Below are positions 41,205 to 49,756 of a stretch of DNA of 64,000 bases, one piece after another. A program made the position numbers and the translations under genes. The notes under the pieces are model-generated. The model was given only the letters and a program-made list of their open reading frames with translations. It made no database searches and was not told the DNA's origin. Source of the stretch: Mariniflexile jejuense (GTDB taxonomy: Bacteria > Bacteroidota > Bacteroidia > Flavobacteriales > Flavobacteriaceae); contig NZ_JBHTJI010000001.1 in assembly GCF_042675665.1 (NCBI RefSeq), forward strand, positions 1,550,001 through 1,614,000, given 5' to 3'. The first letter of the stretch is position 1, and each line of letters begins with the position of its first letter.

Positions 41205-42284
41205 ATGATTTTAAAATCACTTTCATTATTAAATTATAAAAATTTCGACAGTAAATCGTTCATTTTCAACGACAAAATAAATTGCATTGTTGGAAATAAT
41301 GGCATTGGAAAAACTAACATTTTAGATGCTATTTATCATTTATCTTTTGGAAAAAGTTATTTTAATCCGGTTGCAACACAAAATATAAAACATGATGAAG
41401 AATTTTTTGTGGTTAATGGCGATTATGAAAAGGATAATAAAACCGAAAAAGTTGTTGTAAGTTTAAAACGCGGACAAACAAAAGTAATTAAGCGCAATGG
41501 AAAAGCGTATGAAAAATTTAGCGAACACATAGGTTTTTTACCTCTAGTTATCATTTCACCTGCCGATAGAGACTTAATTATTGAAGGTAGCGACACACGC
41601 CGAAAATTTATTGATAGCGTTATTTCGCAAAGCGACAAAACCTACCTAAGCAGCCTGATTAATTACAACAAAATACTGGCGCAACGCAATGCACTTTTAA
41701 AATATTTTGCTTTAAACCATACTTTTAATAAAGATACTTTAGAGGTTTACAACAACCAATTAAACGATTTTGGAACTGTTATTTTTGAAAAACGTGATGC
41801 GTTTTTAAAAGCATTCATTCCTATATTTAAAGCTCGTTATGAAGCTATTAGCAATGGCAATGAAGTAGTTGAATTAAATTACCATAGCGATTTATTTGAA
41901 ACCGATTTAAATACTCTATTACAGAAAAACATTAATAAAGATAAAACCTTGCAATATACAAGTGTAGGCATACATAAAGACGACTTACATTTTAACATTG
42001 AAAACCATCCTATTAAAAAATTTGGTAGTCAAGGGCAGCAAAAATCGTTTTTAATTGCGCTAAAGTTGGCTCAATTCGATTTTATAAAAGCACAAAGTAA
42101 TGTAAACCCAATTTTACTACTTGATGACATTTTTGACAAACTTGATGAAAACAGAGTTGCACAAATAATTAAGTTGGTTGATGATGAAAATTTTGGACAA
42201 CTTTTTATAAGCGATACACATGCCGAACGTACCGAAAATGCTGTAAAACAAGTACATCAATCATATGAGATTTTTAGGCTATGA
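41205..42284 (+). CDS. recF: DNA replication and repair protein RecF
   Basis: 359 aa SMC-like ATPase that loads RecA at gaps. Visible: NKINCIVGNNGIGKTNILDAIYHL (Walker A), PLVIISPADRDLIIEGSDTRRKFID, the ABC signature region GSQGQQKSFLIALKLAQFDFI, and Walker B PILLLDDIFDKLDENR. Complete. A 4-base overlap (ATGA) couples it to the following 2H phosphoesterase. Probably begins a small operon recF-2H-DUF721. Confidence 0.96.
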   Translation: MILKSLSLLNYKNFDSKSFIFNDKINCIVGNNGIGKTNILDAIYHLSFGKSYFNPVATQNIKHDEEFFVVNGDYEKDNKTEKVVVSLKRGQTKVIKRNGKAYEKFSEHIGFLPLVIISPADRDLIIEGSDTRRKFIDSVISQSDKTYLSSLINYNKILAQRNALLKYFALNHTFNKDTLEVYNNQLNDFGTVIFEKRDAFLKAFIPIFKARYEAISNGNEVVELNYHSDLFETDLNTLLQKNINKDKTLQYTSVGIHKDDLHFNIENHPIKKFGSQGQQKSFLIALKLAQFDFIKAQSNVNPILLLDDIFDKLDENRVAQIIKLVDDENFGQLFISDTHAERTENAVKQVHQSYEIFRL

Positions 42285-42967
42285 ATCTAAAAGAACATTA
42301 TGAATCACTTTACAAAACATCAATAAAACAAATTGAAGCAGACGCATATGATATTGACACATTAATTGATTCACCTTCTGATAATCGTTTTGGAATTACA
42401 CTTTTAATAAGACCTTCAGAAACAATAAAAAATGAGATTCAAAAGTTTTTAGATATACTAAAAGCAATTGACCCTAATCAATATTATTATGTAAATTCGG
42501 ATATTCACATTACGGTCATGTCTATTATATCTTGCTATGATGGTTTTGAATTAAAATCCATTAATATTTCAGAATATATCACATTAATTAATGAAAGTAT
42601 TCAAAATGTTTCAAACTTAAAAATAGAGTTTAAAGGTATTACGGCTTCAACGTCTTGCATCATGGTTCAAGGTTTTATGAATACCGAAGCATTAAATGAT
42701 GCAAGAAATAATTTAAGAATTAAGTTTAAAAATTCAACATTAAAACAAAGTATTGACAAGCGTTATACAATACAAACCGCACATGCAACAGTACTTCGCT
42801 TTAAAGAGAAAATAATTGATAAATCAAAATTTCTAGAAATTGTTGAAAAATATAAAAATCACGAATTCGGAACCTTTGAAGTTAAATCCATAGAATTAGT
42901 ATACAATGATTGGTATCAAAAAGCTAAATTTGTAAAAAAACTATCAGAATTCAGCATTAAAAACTAA
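42281..42967 (+). CDS. 2H phosphoesterase (2'-5' RNA ligase/LigT-like) protein
   Basis: 228 aa with two HxT motifs separated by about 90 residues: H76-I-T78-V in NSDIHITVMSI and H168-A-T170-V in TAHATVLRF. This is the defining pattern of the 2H superfamily, whose members act on 2'-5' linkages, cyclic phosphates or nucleotide adducts in RNA. Cytoplasmic. It sits between recF and the DUF721 gene, coupled to recF by an ATGA overlap. This position suggests either a nucleic-acid role or simple insertion into the operon; substrate unknown. Confidence 0.75.
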   Translation: MNLKEHYESLYKTSIKQIEADAYDIDTLIDSPSDNRFGITLLIRPSETIKNEIQKFLDILKAIDPNQYYYVNSDIHITVMSIISCYDGFELKSINISEYITLINESIQNVSNLKIEFKGITASTSCIMVQGFMNTEALNDARNNLRIKFKNSTLKQSIDKRYTIQTAHATVLRFKEKIIDKSKFLEIVEKYKNHEFGTFEVKSIELVYNDWYQKAKFVKKLSEFSIKN

Positions 42968-42973
42968 AAACAA

Positions 42974-43270
42974 ATGGCAAAACGCAACAACGAACACATA
43001 AGTATAGCAGATGCGCTTAAAGAATTTGTTGAAACTAATAAACTTGAAAAAGGATTAAATAAAGTAAATGTTGCAGATGCCTGGACAAACTTAATGGGCA
43101 ATGGAGTAAACAATTATACAACTGCTGTAAACCTTGAGCGCGATACACTTTATGTACAACTTAGCTCGAGTGTATTGCGTGAAGAATTAAGCTATGGCAA
43201 AGAAAAAATTATAACCATGCTTAATGAGGCTTTAGGAAAAGAAATTATTAAAAAACTGGTTCTCCGATAA
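42974..43270 (+). CDS. DUF721/DciA-like protein
   Basis: 98 aa, short DUF721 domain: ISIADALKEFVETNKLEKGLNKVNVADAWTNLMG and LYVQLSSSVLREELSYGKEKIITMLNEALG. In other bacteria the long form (DciA) helps load replicative helicase. The short Bacteroidota form next to recF fits a role at DNA, but this is inferred from the family. It lies 6 bases downstream of the 2H gene. Confidence 0.85.
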   Translation: MAKRNNEHISIADALKEFVETNKLEKGLNKVNVADAWTNLMGNGVNNYTTAVNLERDTLYVQLSSSVLREELSYGKEKIITMLNEALGKEIIKKLVLR

Positions 43271-43332
43271 TTAGATAATGCGCTTGAAAATAAAAAAAAC
43301 AACAAAAAGCAAGGTTGTCTGAATAATTATAC

Positions 43333-43340
43333 TACCTTTG
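43333..43340 (+). promoter_or_regulatory. candidate -7 promoter box of first csp gene
   Basis: TACCTTTG matches TAnnTTTG, 28 bases before the ATG. A TTG lies 16 bases upstream (43314-43316), slightly short for the -33 spacing. The 28-base leader is AT-rich. Confidence 0.55.
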
Positions 43341-43368
43341 GCACTTAAATTTTTTATAAATAAATACA

Positions 43369-43560
43369 ATGAGTAAAGGTACAGTAAAATTCTTCAATGA
43401 TTCTAAAGGTTTTGGATTTATCACTGAAGATGACAACAACAAAGAACATTTCGTACACATTTCAGGACTTATCGATGAAATTCGTGAAGGTGACGCTGTT
43501 GAATTCGATCTACAAGAAGGTAGAAAAGGTTTAAACGCCGTAAACGTAAAAGTAATCTAA
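43369..43560 (+). CDS. cold-shock domain protein (first copy)
   Basis: 63-aa CspA-type single-strand nucleic-acid binding protein: GTVKFFNDSKGFGFITED (RNP1 KGFGFI) and EHFVHISGL (RNP2 HFVHI), then the five-strand OB fold to VNVKVI. RNA chaperone in the cytoplasm. Its own candidate promoter and downstream hairpin make it a single-gene unit. A near-identical gene follows 143 bases later, indicating a local duplication. Confidence 0.95.
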   Translation: MSKGTVKFFNDSKGFGFITEDDNNKEHFVHISGLIDEIREGDAVEFDLQEGRKGLNAVNVKVI

Positions 43561-43584
43561 TACATATACTTTAACAATTACATT

Positions 43585-43617
43585 AAAAGTCTATCAATCA
43601 TTTTGATAGACTTTTTT
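43585..43617 (+). terminator. terminator of first csp gene
   Basis: 10-bp stem AGTCTATCAA (43588-43597) / TTGATAGACT (43603-43612), 5-nt loop and T-run. It separates the two csp genes, so they are transcribed independently. Confidence 0.9.
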
Positions 43618-43703
43618 GTTTTTATAGACTTTCTGAAAAAAACATTTTTTTTTTCAAACTTTTTTGCATTACATTTATGGTATCTAATTTAATAATTTAA
43701 AGT

Positions 43704-43895
43704 ATGAGTAAAGGAACAGTTAAATTCTTTAACGATGCCAAAGGTTTTGGTTTTATAGTTGAAGAAGGTTCGAAAAAAGAACATTTTGTTCACATTTCAG
43801 GTTTAATTGATGAAGTTCGTGAGGGCGATTTAGTTGAATTTGAATTAAAAGAAGGTAAAAAAGGATTAAACGCAGTAAATGTAAAAGTAATTTAA
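43704..43895 (+). CDS. cold-shock domain protein (second copy)
   Basis: 63 aa, nearly identical to its neighbour (differences mostly around KDAKGFGFIVEEGSKKEH and the DLVEFELKEGKK loop). RNP1 and RNP2 motifs intact. The upstream region has only weak -7 resemblance (TACATTTA near 43671). A perfect GC-rich hairpin terminator follows. Tandem duplication with retained coding but diverged flanks suggests separate regulation. Confidence 0.95.
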   Translation: MSKGTVKFFNDAKGFGFIVEEGSKKEHFVHISGLIDEVREGDLVEFELKEGKKGLNAVNVKVI

Positions 43896-43925
43896 TATAT
43901 ACTTTTTAATTTTTTTTAAGACACA

Positions 43926-43950
43926 AAAAATCCCGCAATTGCGGGATTTT
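43926..43950. terminator. bidirectional terminator (csp2 / ndk)
   Basis: Palindromic stem AAATCCCGC (43928-43936) / GCGGGATTT (43941-43949) with loop AATT, flanked by an A-run and a T-run, between convergent genes. Confidence 0.92.
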
Positions 43951-43974
43951 CTATTTATAAATTGAAGCTTTTAT

Positions 43975-44394
43975 TTAAAACTGCTCTCTTCCAGAAAAGT
44001 GAAACGCACCTTCAATAGCTGCATTTTCATCACTATCACTTCCGTGTACTGCATTTTCACCAATAGACGCTGCGTACAATTTTCTAATAGTTCCTTCAGC
44101 TGCATCAGCAGGATTTGTAGCACCTATTAACGTTCTAAAATCTTCAACTGCATTATCTTTTTCTAAAATTGCAGCTACAATAGGACCGCGTGTCATGTAT
44201 TCTACTAAATCTGGAAAAAACGGACGTTCGCTATGTATTGCATAAAAAGCTTTAGCATCTGCCGTTGTCATTTGTGTTAATTTCATTGCAACAATTCTAA
44301 ATCCTGAAGCTGAAATTTTCTCTAATATTGCACCAATGTGTCCTTTTTCAACAGCATCTGGCTTTAGCATTGTAAATGTTCTGTTTGTTGCCAT
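43975..44394 (-). CDS. ndk: nucleoside-diphosphate kinase
   Basis: 139 aa cytoplasmic enzyme equilibrating NTP and dNTP pools. Visible: TFTMLKPDAVEKGHIGAI, the substrate loop MTRGPIVAAIL and the phosphorylated catalytic H117 in ENAVHGSDS. Full family length. Divergent from the DHH phosphoesterase gene; its promoter shows the best -33/-7 match in the window. It shares the GC hairpin terminator with csp2. Confidence 0.97.
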   Translation of the reverse strand: MATNRTFTMLKPDAVEKGHIGAILEKISASGFRIVAMKLTQMTTADAKAFYAIHSERPFFPDLVEYMTRGPIVAAILEKDNAVEDFRTLIGATNPADAAEGTIRKLYAASIGENAVHGSDSDENAAIEGAFHFSGREQF

Positions 44395-44415
44395 TTTGTT
44401 TTATTAAATTTTGTG

Positions 44416-44445
44416 CAAAAGTACGGTATTTATCATTAAAAACAA
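44416..44445 (-). promoter_or_regulatory. promoter of ndk
   Basis: Minus strand: TTG (44445-44443), a 19-base spacer, then TACTTTTG (44423-44416), matching the Bacteroidota TTG-N19-TAnnTTTG consensus. The ATG follows 21 bases downstream. Confidence 0.7.
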
Positions 44446-44483
44446 GGCTATCAAATTTTAAAAAAATTGTATATTCGTCATCT

Positions 44484-45503
44484 ATGAAAAAACAAGATAT
44501 CGCAGATATAAAACACTTATTATCAAGCCCTAAGAAAATAGTGATTGTTCCACACAAAAACCCTGATGGTGATGCTATTGGCTCTACATTAGGCTTGTAT
44601 CACTATTTAAAAAAAGGAAATCACAACGCGCAAATTATAGCTCCAAATGATTATCCAAACTTTTTAAAATGGATTCCAGAAGAACATACCATATTAAAAC
44701 ACGACTCGCAAACTAAAGTTTGCGATACTTTAATTAAAGATGCCGATATTATTTTTACTTTAGATTTTAACGCACTTCACAGAGCTGGTAATATGGAAAC
44801 CGCACTTGCCAAAAGTAATGCCGTTAAGATAATGATTGACCACCATCAAGCACCAGACAATTATGCAAAATACATTTTTAGCGATGTTAGCATGAGTTCA
44901 ACCTGCGAAATGGTATATCATTTTATTAATATGTTGGGCGATTTAAATGAGATAGACTCAACCATTGCCACCTGCTTGTATTTAGGAATTATGACCGATA
45001 CGGGTTCGTTTAGGTTTCCATCTACAACTAGTGAAACACATAAAATTATAGCACATCTAATTGAAAAAGGTGCCGATAATGCGCAAATTCATAATAACGT
45101 GTACGACTCCAATAGCTACAACAGTTTGCAATTATTGGGTTGTGCATTAACTAATTTAAAGGTTATTCCAGAATCTAGAACAGCATACATAACACTTTCA
45201 CAAGAAGAATTAAATAAATTTGATTACAAAAAAGGTGATACTGAAGGCATTGTAAACTATGGTTTATCATTAGAAAACGTTATTCTTGCAGCCATTTTTA
45301 TTGAAGACAAACAAGAAGGTATTGTTAAAATTTCGTTACGCTCTAAAGGTAATTTCTCGGTAAACGACATGTCTAGAACCCATTTTGAAGGCGGTGGTCA
45401 TATAAATGCTGCTGGCGGAAAAAGCTATTTAAGTTTAAACCATACGGTTGAAAAATTTATTAGTATATTGCCTAGTTATAATAAAGCCCTAAATAATGAA
45501 TAA
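44484..45503 (+). CDS. nrnA: DHH/DHHA1 phosphoesterase (NrnA-like bifunctional oligoribonuclease/PAP phosphatase)
   Basis: 339 aa from the ATG at 44484 (MKKQDIADIKHLLSSPKK), chosen because the extra upstream 36 codons overlap the ndk promoter and are not conserved-looking. DHH motifs: VIVPHKNPDGDAIGSTLGL, MIDHHQAPD and TDTGSFRF. The DHHA1 substrate motif GGGHINAAGG is near the C-terminus. It degrades nanoRNA and, in many bacteria, pAp. Overlaps gldI by 8 bases. Confidence 0.9.
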   Translation: MKKQDIADIKHLLSSPKKIVIVPHKNPDGDAIGSTLGLYHYLKKGNHNAQIIAPNDYPNFLKWIPEEHTILKHDSQTKVCDTLIKDADIIFTLDFNALHRAGNMETALAKSNAVKIMIDHHQAPDNYAKYIFSDVSMSSTCEMVYHFINMLGDLNEIDSTIATCLYLGIMTDTGSFRFPSTTSETHKIIAHLIEKGADNAQIHNNVYDSNSYNSLQLLGCALTNLKVIPESRTAYITLSQEELNKFDYKKGDTEGIVNYGLSLENVILAAIFIEDKQEGIVKISLRSKGNFSVNDMSRTHFEGGGHINAAGGKSYLSLNHTVEKFISILPSYNKALNNE

Positions 45504-46044
45504 ACTATTTCTAATTGCACTTATTTTACTCGCTGCTGTAAGCTGTAAACAACCTGAAGCCAGACGTCCTGTTTCTGTAAAATCTGGTTCTTTTATTGAT
45601 GCTTCTGTAGAACGAAATAAAAAATTGTTCGCCAAAGAGCAATCTCAAATAGAAAAAATAATGAAGCAGCATAAAGATAAAGACTACATTGCTTCATCTA
45701 GCGGATTTTGGTACTACTACAACACCAAAGTTGAATTCGACTCTATTGAAAAACCAGACTTTGGTGATATTGTTAACTATAATTACAATGTAAAATCGTT
45801 AAGTGGTAGCGTTATATATTCTAAAGAAGAGCTAAAAACACAAACCTATACCATGGATAAAGAAGAACTATTTACGGGTTTACGTGAAGGTTTAAAACTT
45901 ATGAAAACCGGCGAAACAGTTACCTTTTTATTTCCATCTCAAAAAGCATATGGCTATTATGGCGACGAACATAAAATAGGTGGCAACATGCCTTTAATGT
46001 GCGAAGTAACCATCAATTCAATTACCCAAAATCAAGCAGATTAA
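45496..46044 (+). CDS. gldI: gliding motility-associated lipoprotein GldI (FKBP-type PPIase)
   Basis: 182 aa. A lipoprotein signal peptide (MNKLFLIALILLAAVS then Cys17) is followed by a helical stretch and an FKBP peptidyl-prolyl isomerase domain: FGDIVNYNYNVKSLSG, EELFTGLREGLKLMKTGETVTFLFPSQKAYGYYG and GGNMPLMCEVTINSI. The arrangement is that of GldI, a folding factor needed for gliding and T9SS function in Flavobacterium. Consistent with a T9SS sorting domain on a protein elsewhere in this window. Coupled to nrnA; a second PPIase follows 2 bases later. Confidence 0.88.
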   Translation: MNKLFLIALILLAAVSCKQPEARRPVSVKSGSFIDASVERNKKLFAKEQSQIEKIMKQHKDKDYIASSSGFWYYYNTKVEFDSIEKPDFGDIVNYNYNVKSLSGSVIYSKEELKTQTYTMDKEELFTGLREGLKLMKTGETVTFLFPSQKAYGYYGDEHKIGGNMPLMCEVTINSITQNQAD

Positions 46045-46046
46045 AA

Positions 46047-47174
46047 ATGAACAACTTAAGATTGTCTTTTAAAATATCATTCATCATTTTATTAGTTGCA
46101 TTTTCATCGTGTAAAGCCCAATACCCCGATTTAGAAGACGGTATTTATGCAGAATTTATAACTACAAAAGGCACTATGGTAGCCAAACTAGCATATGATA
46201 AAACACCTATAACGGTAGCAAATTTTATAGCACTTGCTGAAGGCACAAACACAATGGTTGATAGTGCTTACAAAGGAAAAAAATTCTATAACGGCACCAT
46301 TTTTCATCGTGTTATGGACAAATTCATGATTCAAGGTGGCGACCCAAAAGCAACCGGATTAGGAAATCCTGGTTATAAGTTTATGGATGAATTTCATCCT
46401 GATTTAAAACACGATAAACCTGGTATTTTATCAATGGCGAATTCGGGGCCAAAAACAAATGGTAGTCAGTTTTTTATTACTGAAGTTCCAAAACCACATT
46501 TAGACAACAAACATTCCGTTTTTGGCGAACTTATTTTAGGTTTAGATGTGCAAGACAGCATTTCAAATGTTGAAACTAACAGTAACAACAAACCACTTGT
46601 TGATGTTGTTTTAAAAGAAGTAAACATTATAAGAAAAGGAAAAGCAGCCAAAGCATTTGATGCACCTAAAATTTTTATCAATCATTTTGCTGAAGCTGAA
46701 CGAATTGAAAAAGAACGAATTGCAAAATCTGAAGCACTTTTAAAAGCAACTAAAGACAAGTTTAATAAACAACAAGAAAAAGCAATTACTTTACAATCTG
46801 GCTTAAAGTATACTATTACAGAAAAAGGAACTGGTGAAAAACTAACTGAAACCTCAAAAGTTTTAGCCAATTACACTCTGTTTTTTGAAGATGGTAAACT
46901 GCTAGATACTAACAAACTAGAAACTGCCGAAACATTTAATATTGTAAATGAATACCGCAAAACCGCCAACCAATACCAACCCATAGTATGTGATATTAGT
47001 CCTGATGCACAAATGATTGCAGGTTTTAAAGAAGGTTTACAACAATTACATGTTGGCGATAAAGCTACTTTGTTCATACCTTACCATTTGGCGTATGGCG
47101 AAACTGGTAATAGAGGCATACCGCCCAAAACAAATTTAATTTTTGAAGTTGAAATTGTAGAACTTCAAAACTAA
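46047..47174 (+). CDS. double PPIase lipoprotein: cyclophilin plus FKBP domains
   Basis: 375 aa from the ATG at 46047 (MNNLRLSFKISF); the longer open frame reaches back into gldI. Signal peptide with lipobox AFSSC (Cys21). The cyclophilin domain (about 30-200) has FHRVMDKFMIQGGDP, MANSGPKTNGSQFFIT and HSVFGELILG. A charged helical linker follows (FAEAERIEKERIAKSEALLKA). The FKBP domain (about 250-375) has SGLKYTITEKGTGEKL, AGFKEGLQQLHVGDKATLFIPYHLAYG and GIPPKTNLIFEVEIVEL. Envelope folding factor encoded directly after gldI; the two probably cooperate in folding exported proteins. Confidence 0.92.
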   Translation: MNNLRLSFKISFIILLVAFSSCKAQYPDLEDGIYAEFITTKGTMVAKLAYDKTPITVANFIALAEGTNTMVDSAYKGKKFYNGTIFHRVMDKFMIQGGDPKATGLGNPGYKFMDEFHPDLKHDKPGILSMANSGPKTNGSQFFITEVPKPHLDNKHSVFGELILGLDVQDSISNVETNSNNKPLVDVVLKEVNIIRKGKAAKAFDAPKIFINHFAEAERIEKERIAKSEALLKATKDKFNKQQEKAITLQSGLKYTITEKGTGEKLTETSKVLANYTLFFEDGKLLDTNKLETAETFNIVNEYRKTANQYQPIVCDISPDAQMIAGFKEGLQQLHVGDKATLFIPYHLAYGETGNRGIPPKTNLIFEVEIVELQN

Positions 47175-47206
47175 TATTTTAAAAATTTAAGTAAAAACTA
47201 TAACAC

Positions 47207-48136
47207 ATGTACTTATTAACTTTTGATTGGAATCCTATAACTGGACTCGACATTATTGGAAACTTTAAATTACACTTTTACAGCCTTATGTGGATGGTCG
47301 CTTTTGTTGTAGGCTGGTTTATTATGAAGCGTATTTTTACTAAAGAAAAAGTGTCATTAGACTATTTAGATCCTTTGTTTATATATACCGTTTTGGCTAC
47401 AATGATTGGCGCACGTTTAGGACATGTATTGTTTTACCAATCTGAATTAATTTTTGAAGATTTTTTTAGCATATTTTTACCATTCAGCTTTAAAAACGGC
47501 ATAGAGTTTACAGGGTTTCTAGGGTTAGCAAGCCATGGCGCTGCCATTGGCATTATTATTGGCATGTATTTATACCGAAAAAAATACAACTACAAATCGC
47601 TGCTTTGGATATTAGATCGTGTGGTAATTTCGGTAGCTTCTGGAGCTGTTTTTATTCGTATTGGAAATTTTATAAACTCTGAAATTATTGGAAAAATTAC
47701 CGATTCTGCTTTTGGTGTTCGTTTCATTCAAGATGAATATTACAAAAATCAAATTGTACAATTAACGGGCATTAAAGATGTTCAAAAAGCATATAATGCT
47801 GTCACTGATAACCCACAATTTATTGAATTATTAAATGCTGTTCCTTACCGCCACCCTGCACAATTATACGAGTCGTTTTGCTATATTTTTGTGTTCTTAA
47901 TTTTATGGTATTTCTATTCTAAAACTGAAAAAAGAAACCAAACTGGCTTCCTTTTCGGACTATTTTTAATTTTACTTTGGACCATTCGTTTCTTTGTTGA
48001 GTTTGTAAAAGAACCACAAGGCGATGAATATATTAACTGGTTTGGTTTAAACACGGGGCAATGGTTAAGTATTCCATTTATTATTATTGGACTGTATTTT
48101 ATGTTTGTTTACAAACCTAAAACATCAACTAAATAA
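47207..48136 (+). CDS. lgt: prolipoprotein diacylglyceryl transferase
   Basis: 309 aa inner-membrane enzyme with about seven helices that transfers diacylglycerol to lipobox cysteines. Visible: LASHGAAIGIIIGMYLYRKKY (catalytic His region), VASGAVFIRIGNFINSEIIGKIT (the Lgt signature), and RHPAQLYESFCYIFVFLILW. There is a family-typical insertion around VQLTGIKDVQKAYNAV. Fits the many lipoproteins seen in the window. Followed after one base by a DUF192 gene. Confidence 0.95.
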   Translation: MYLLTFDWNPITGLDIIGNFKLHFYSLMWMVAFVVGWFIMKRIFTKEKVSLDYLDPLFIYTVLATMIGARLGHVLFYQSELIFEDFFSIFLPFSFKNGIEFTGFLGLASHGAAIGIIIGMYLYRKKYNYKSLLWILDRVVISVASGAVFIRIGNFINSEIIGKITDSAFGVRFIQDEYYKNQIVQLTGIKDVQKAYNAVTDNPQFIELLNAVPYRHPAQLYESFCYIFVFLILWYFYSKTEKRNQTGFLFGLFLILLWTIRFFVEFVKEPQGDEYINWFGLNTGQWLSIPFIIIGLYFMFVYKPKTSTK

Positions 48137-48137
48137 C

Positions 48138-48626
48138 ATGTTTTTAAAACGCTTTTCTTTACCATTTATTTTCACTTTAAGCTTTTTTAATTTTAGTATT
48201 TCAGCTTGTAAAGACGATAAAAATGTAGTTACACAAACAGAAATTACATTTAAAAAAGAAGGCGAATTAAAAATTACTAAAACAGATTCTACAGCAATTA
48301 CTTTAGATATAGAAATAGCTAACACCGAATTTGAAACACAAACTGGTTTAATGTATCGTGACCTGATGGCAAAAAACCAAGGCATGTTATTCATTTTTGA
48401 TGATGAAACCGAACGCTTTTTCTACATGAAAAACACAAAAATTCCGTTAGACATTATCTATATAAACGCCAATAAAACCATAGTAAGTTTTCAAAAAAAT
48501 GCGAAACCAATGGATGAAACTTCGCTACCTTCTAACCTACCCGCAAAATATGTTTTAGAGGTAAATGCGGGTTTGGTTGATACTTGGGGACTTGCAGTTG
48601 GGAATACTATAAGCTATACAGAGTAG
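48138..48626 (+). CDS. DUF192 family secreted protein
   Basis: 162 aa from the ATG at 48138; the longer frame overlaps lgt. An N-terminal signal peptide or lipoprotein leader (FLKRFSLPFIFTLSFFNFSISA then Cys) precedes a DUF192 domain: DIEIANTEFETQTGLMYRDLMAKNQGMLFIFDDE, RFFYMKNTKIPLDIIYIN and YVLEVNAGLVDTWGL. The domain is common but of unknown function; the conserved GLMyR and MKNT blocks are present. It sits one base after the lgt stop. Confidence 0.88.
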   Translation: MFLKRFSLPFIFTLSFFNFSISACKDDKNVVTQTEITFKKEGELKITKTDSTAITLDIEIANTEFETQTGLMYRDLMAKNQGMLFIFDDETERFFYMKNTKIPLDIIYINANKTIVSFQKNAKPMDETSLPSNLPAKYVLEVNAGLVDTWGLAVGNTISYTE

Positions 48627-48664
48627 CATATTTATTTTAAATATTCTGGTTAACTTTTCAACAA

Positions 48665-49708
48665 TTATTCCTCTAAACCTTGATGCTTCGAATATGTACG
48701 CCATTTTTCAATACATTGTTCCATATCATCTGGAATTGGCGTATTAAATTGCATAAATTTTCCTGTTTTTGGGTGTACAAAACCTAGTGTTTTAGCGTGT
48801 AATGCTTGCCTTGGTAATACTTTAAAACAGTTATCTACAAACTGTTTGTATTTGGTAAATGTAGTTCCTTTTAAAACTTTTTCACCACCATAACGCTCGT
48901 CATTAAACAAGGTATGCCCAATATGTTTCATATGTACACGTATTTGATGCGTACGACCTGTTTCAAGCTTACATGACACTAAGGTTACATAACCTAAACG
49001 TTCTAAAACTTTATAATGTGTTACGGCAGGTTTTCCCTTATCGGCTTCATCACCAAGAAATACGGTGTTTTGTAATCTGTTTTTTGGATGTCTGCCAATA
49101 TTACCTTCTACAGTACCTTCATCTTCTTCAATATTACCCCAAACTATAGCTACATACTCGCGTTCGCTAGTTTTTTCAGCAAACTGCAACGATAAATGCG
49201 TCATGGCATGTTCAGTTTTCGCAATAACTAAAAGTCCGCTAGTATCTTTATCAATTCTATGCACCAAACCCGGACGCTCGCTAGAGTTATTAGGCAAATT
49301 TTCAAATCTATAAATTAATGCATTTATAAGTGTACCAGAATAATTTCCATGCCCAGGATGTACAACCATGCCTGCTGGTTTATTTACAACCAAAAGTTCA
49401 TCATCATCATAAACAACATCTAGCGGTATATTTTCACCAACCAGTAAATTTTCGTGTGGCGGGTGCGTAAAAAGCACGCGAATTTTATCGTGAGGTTTTA
49501 CTTTGTAGTTTGATTTTACTGCAGTTCCATTAACAAAAATACTTCCATTTTTTGCTGCAGCTTGAATTTTATTTCGAGTGGCATTCTCAACAAAATTCAT
49601 TAAATATTTATCTATTCGAAGTGGATTTTGACCTTTATCTACAGTAAATGCATGATGTTCATAAAGGTCACTTTCATCATCAATAAAATCTGGGGTATAA
49701 TCTTCCAT
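48665..49708 (-). CDS. rluD: RluA-family 23S rRNA pseudouridine synthase (RluD-like)
   Basis: 347 aa. N-terminal S4 RNA-binding domain (LRIDKYLMNFVENATRNKIQAAAKNGSIFVNG), then the catalytic domain with the conserved Asp in GLVHRIDKDTSGLLVIAKTE, DELLVVNKPAGMVVHPG and LETGRTHQIRVHMKHIGHTLFNDERYGG. RluD modifies helix 69 of 23S rRNA; the exact target here is inferred. Downstream of the PASTA gene on the same strand (48-base gap), convergent with the DUF192 gene. Confidence 0.93.
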   Translation of the reverse strand: MEDYTPDFIDDESDLYEHHAFTVDKGQNPLRIDKYLMNFVENATRNKIQAAAKNGSIFVNGTAVKSNYKVKPHDKIRVLFTHPPHENLLVGENIPLDVVYDDDELLVVNKPAGMVVHPGHGNYSGTLINALIYRFENLPNNSSERPGLVHRIDKDTSGLLVIAKTEHAMTHLSLQFAEKTSEREYVAIVWGNIEEDEGTVEGNIGRHPKNRLQNTVFLGDEADKGKPAVTHYKVLERLGYVTLVSCKLETGRTHQIRVHMKHIGHTLFNDERYGGEKVLKGTTFTKYKQFVDNCFKVLPRQALHAKTLGFVHPKTGKFMQFNTPIPDDMEQCIEKWRTYSKHQGLEE

Positions 49709-49756
49709 AGGGAATTTAGTAACTGTATTAAAACAGTAAAATTTACTTTTTAATAT

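Noticed and set aside
44348..44557. Minus-strand ORF spanning the ndk/nrnA divergent region
   Set aside because: It overlaps a well-matched ndk promoter and the start of nrnA in antisense and has no family-like sequence.
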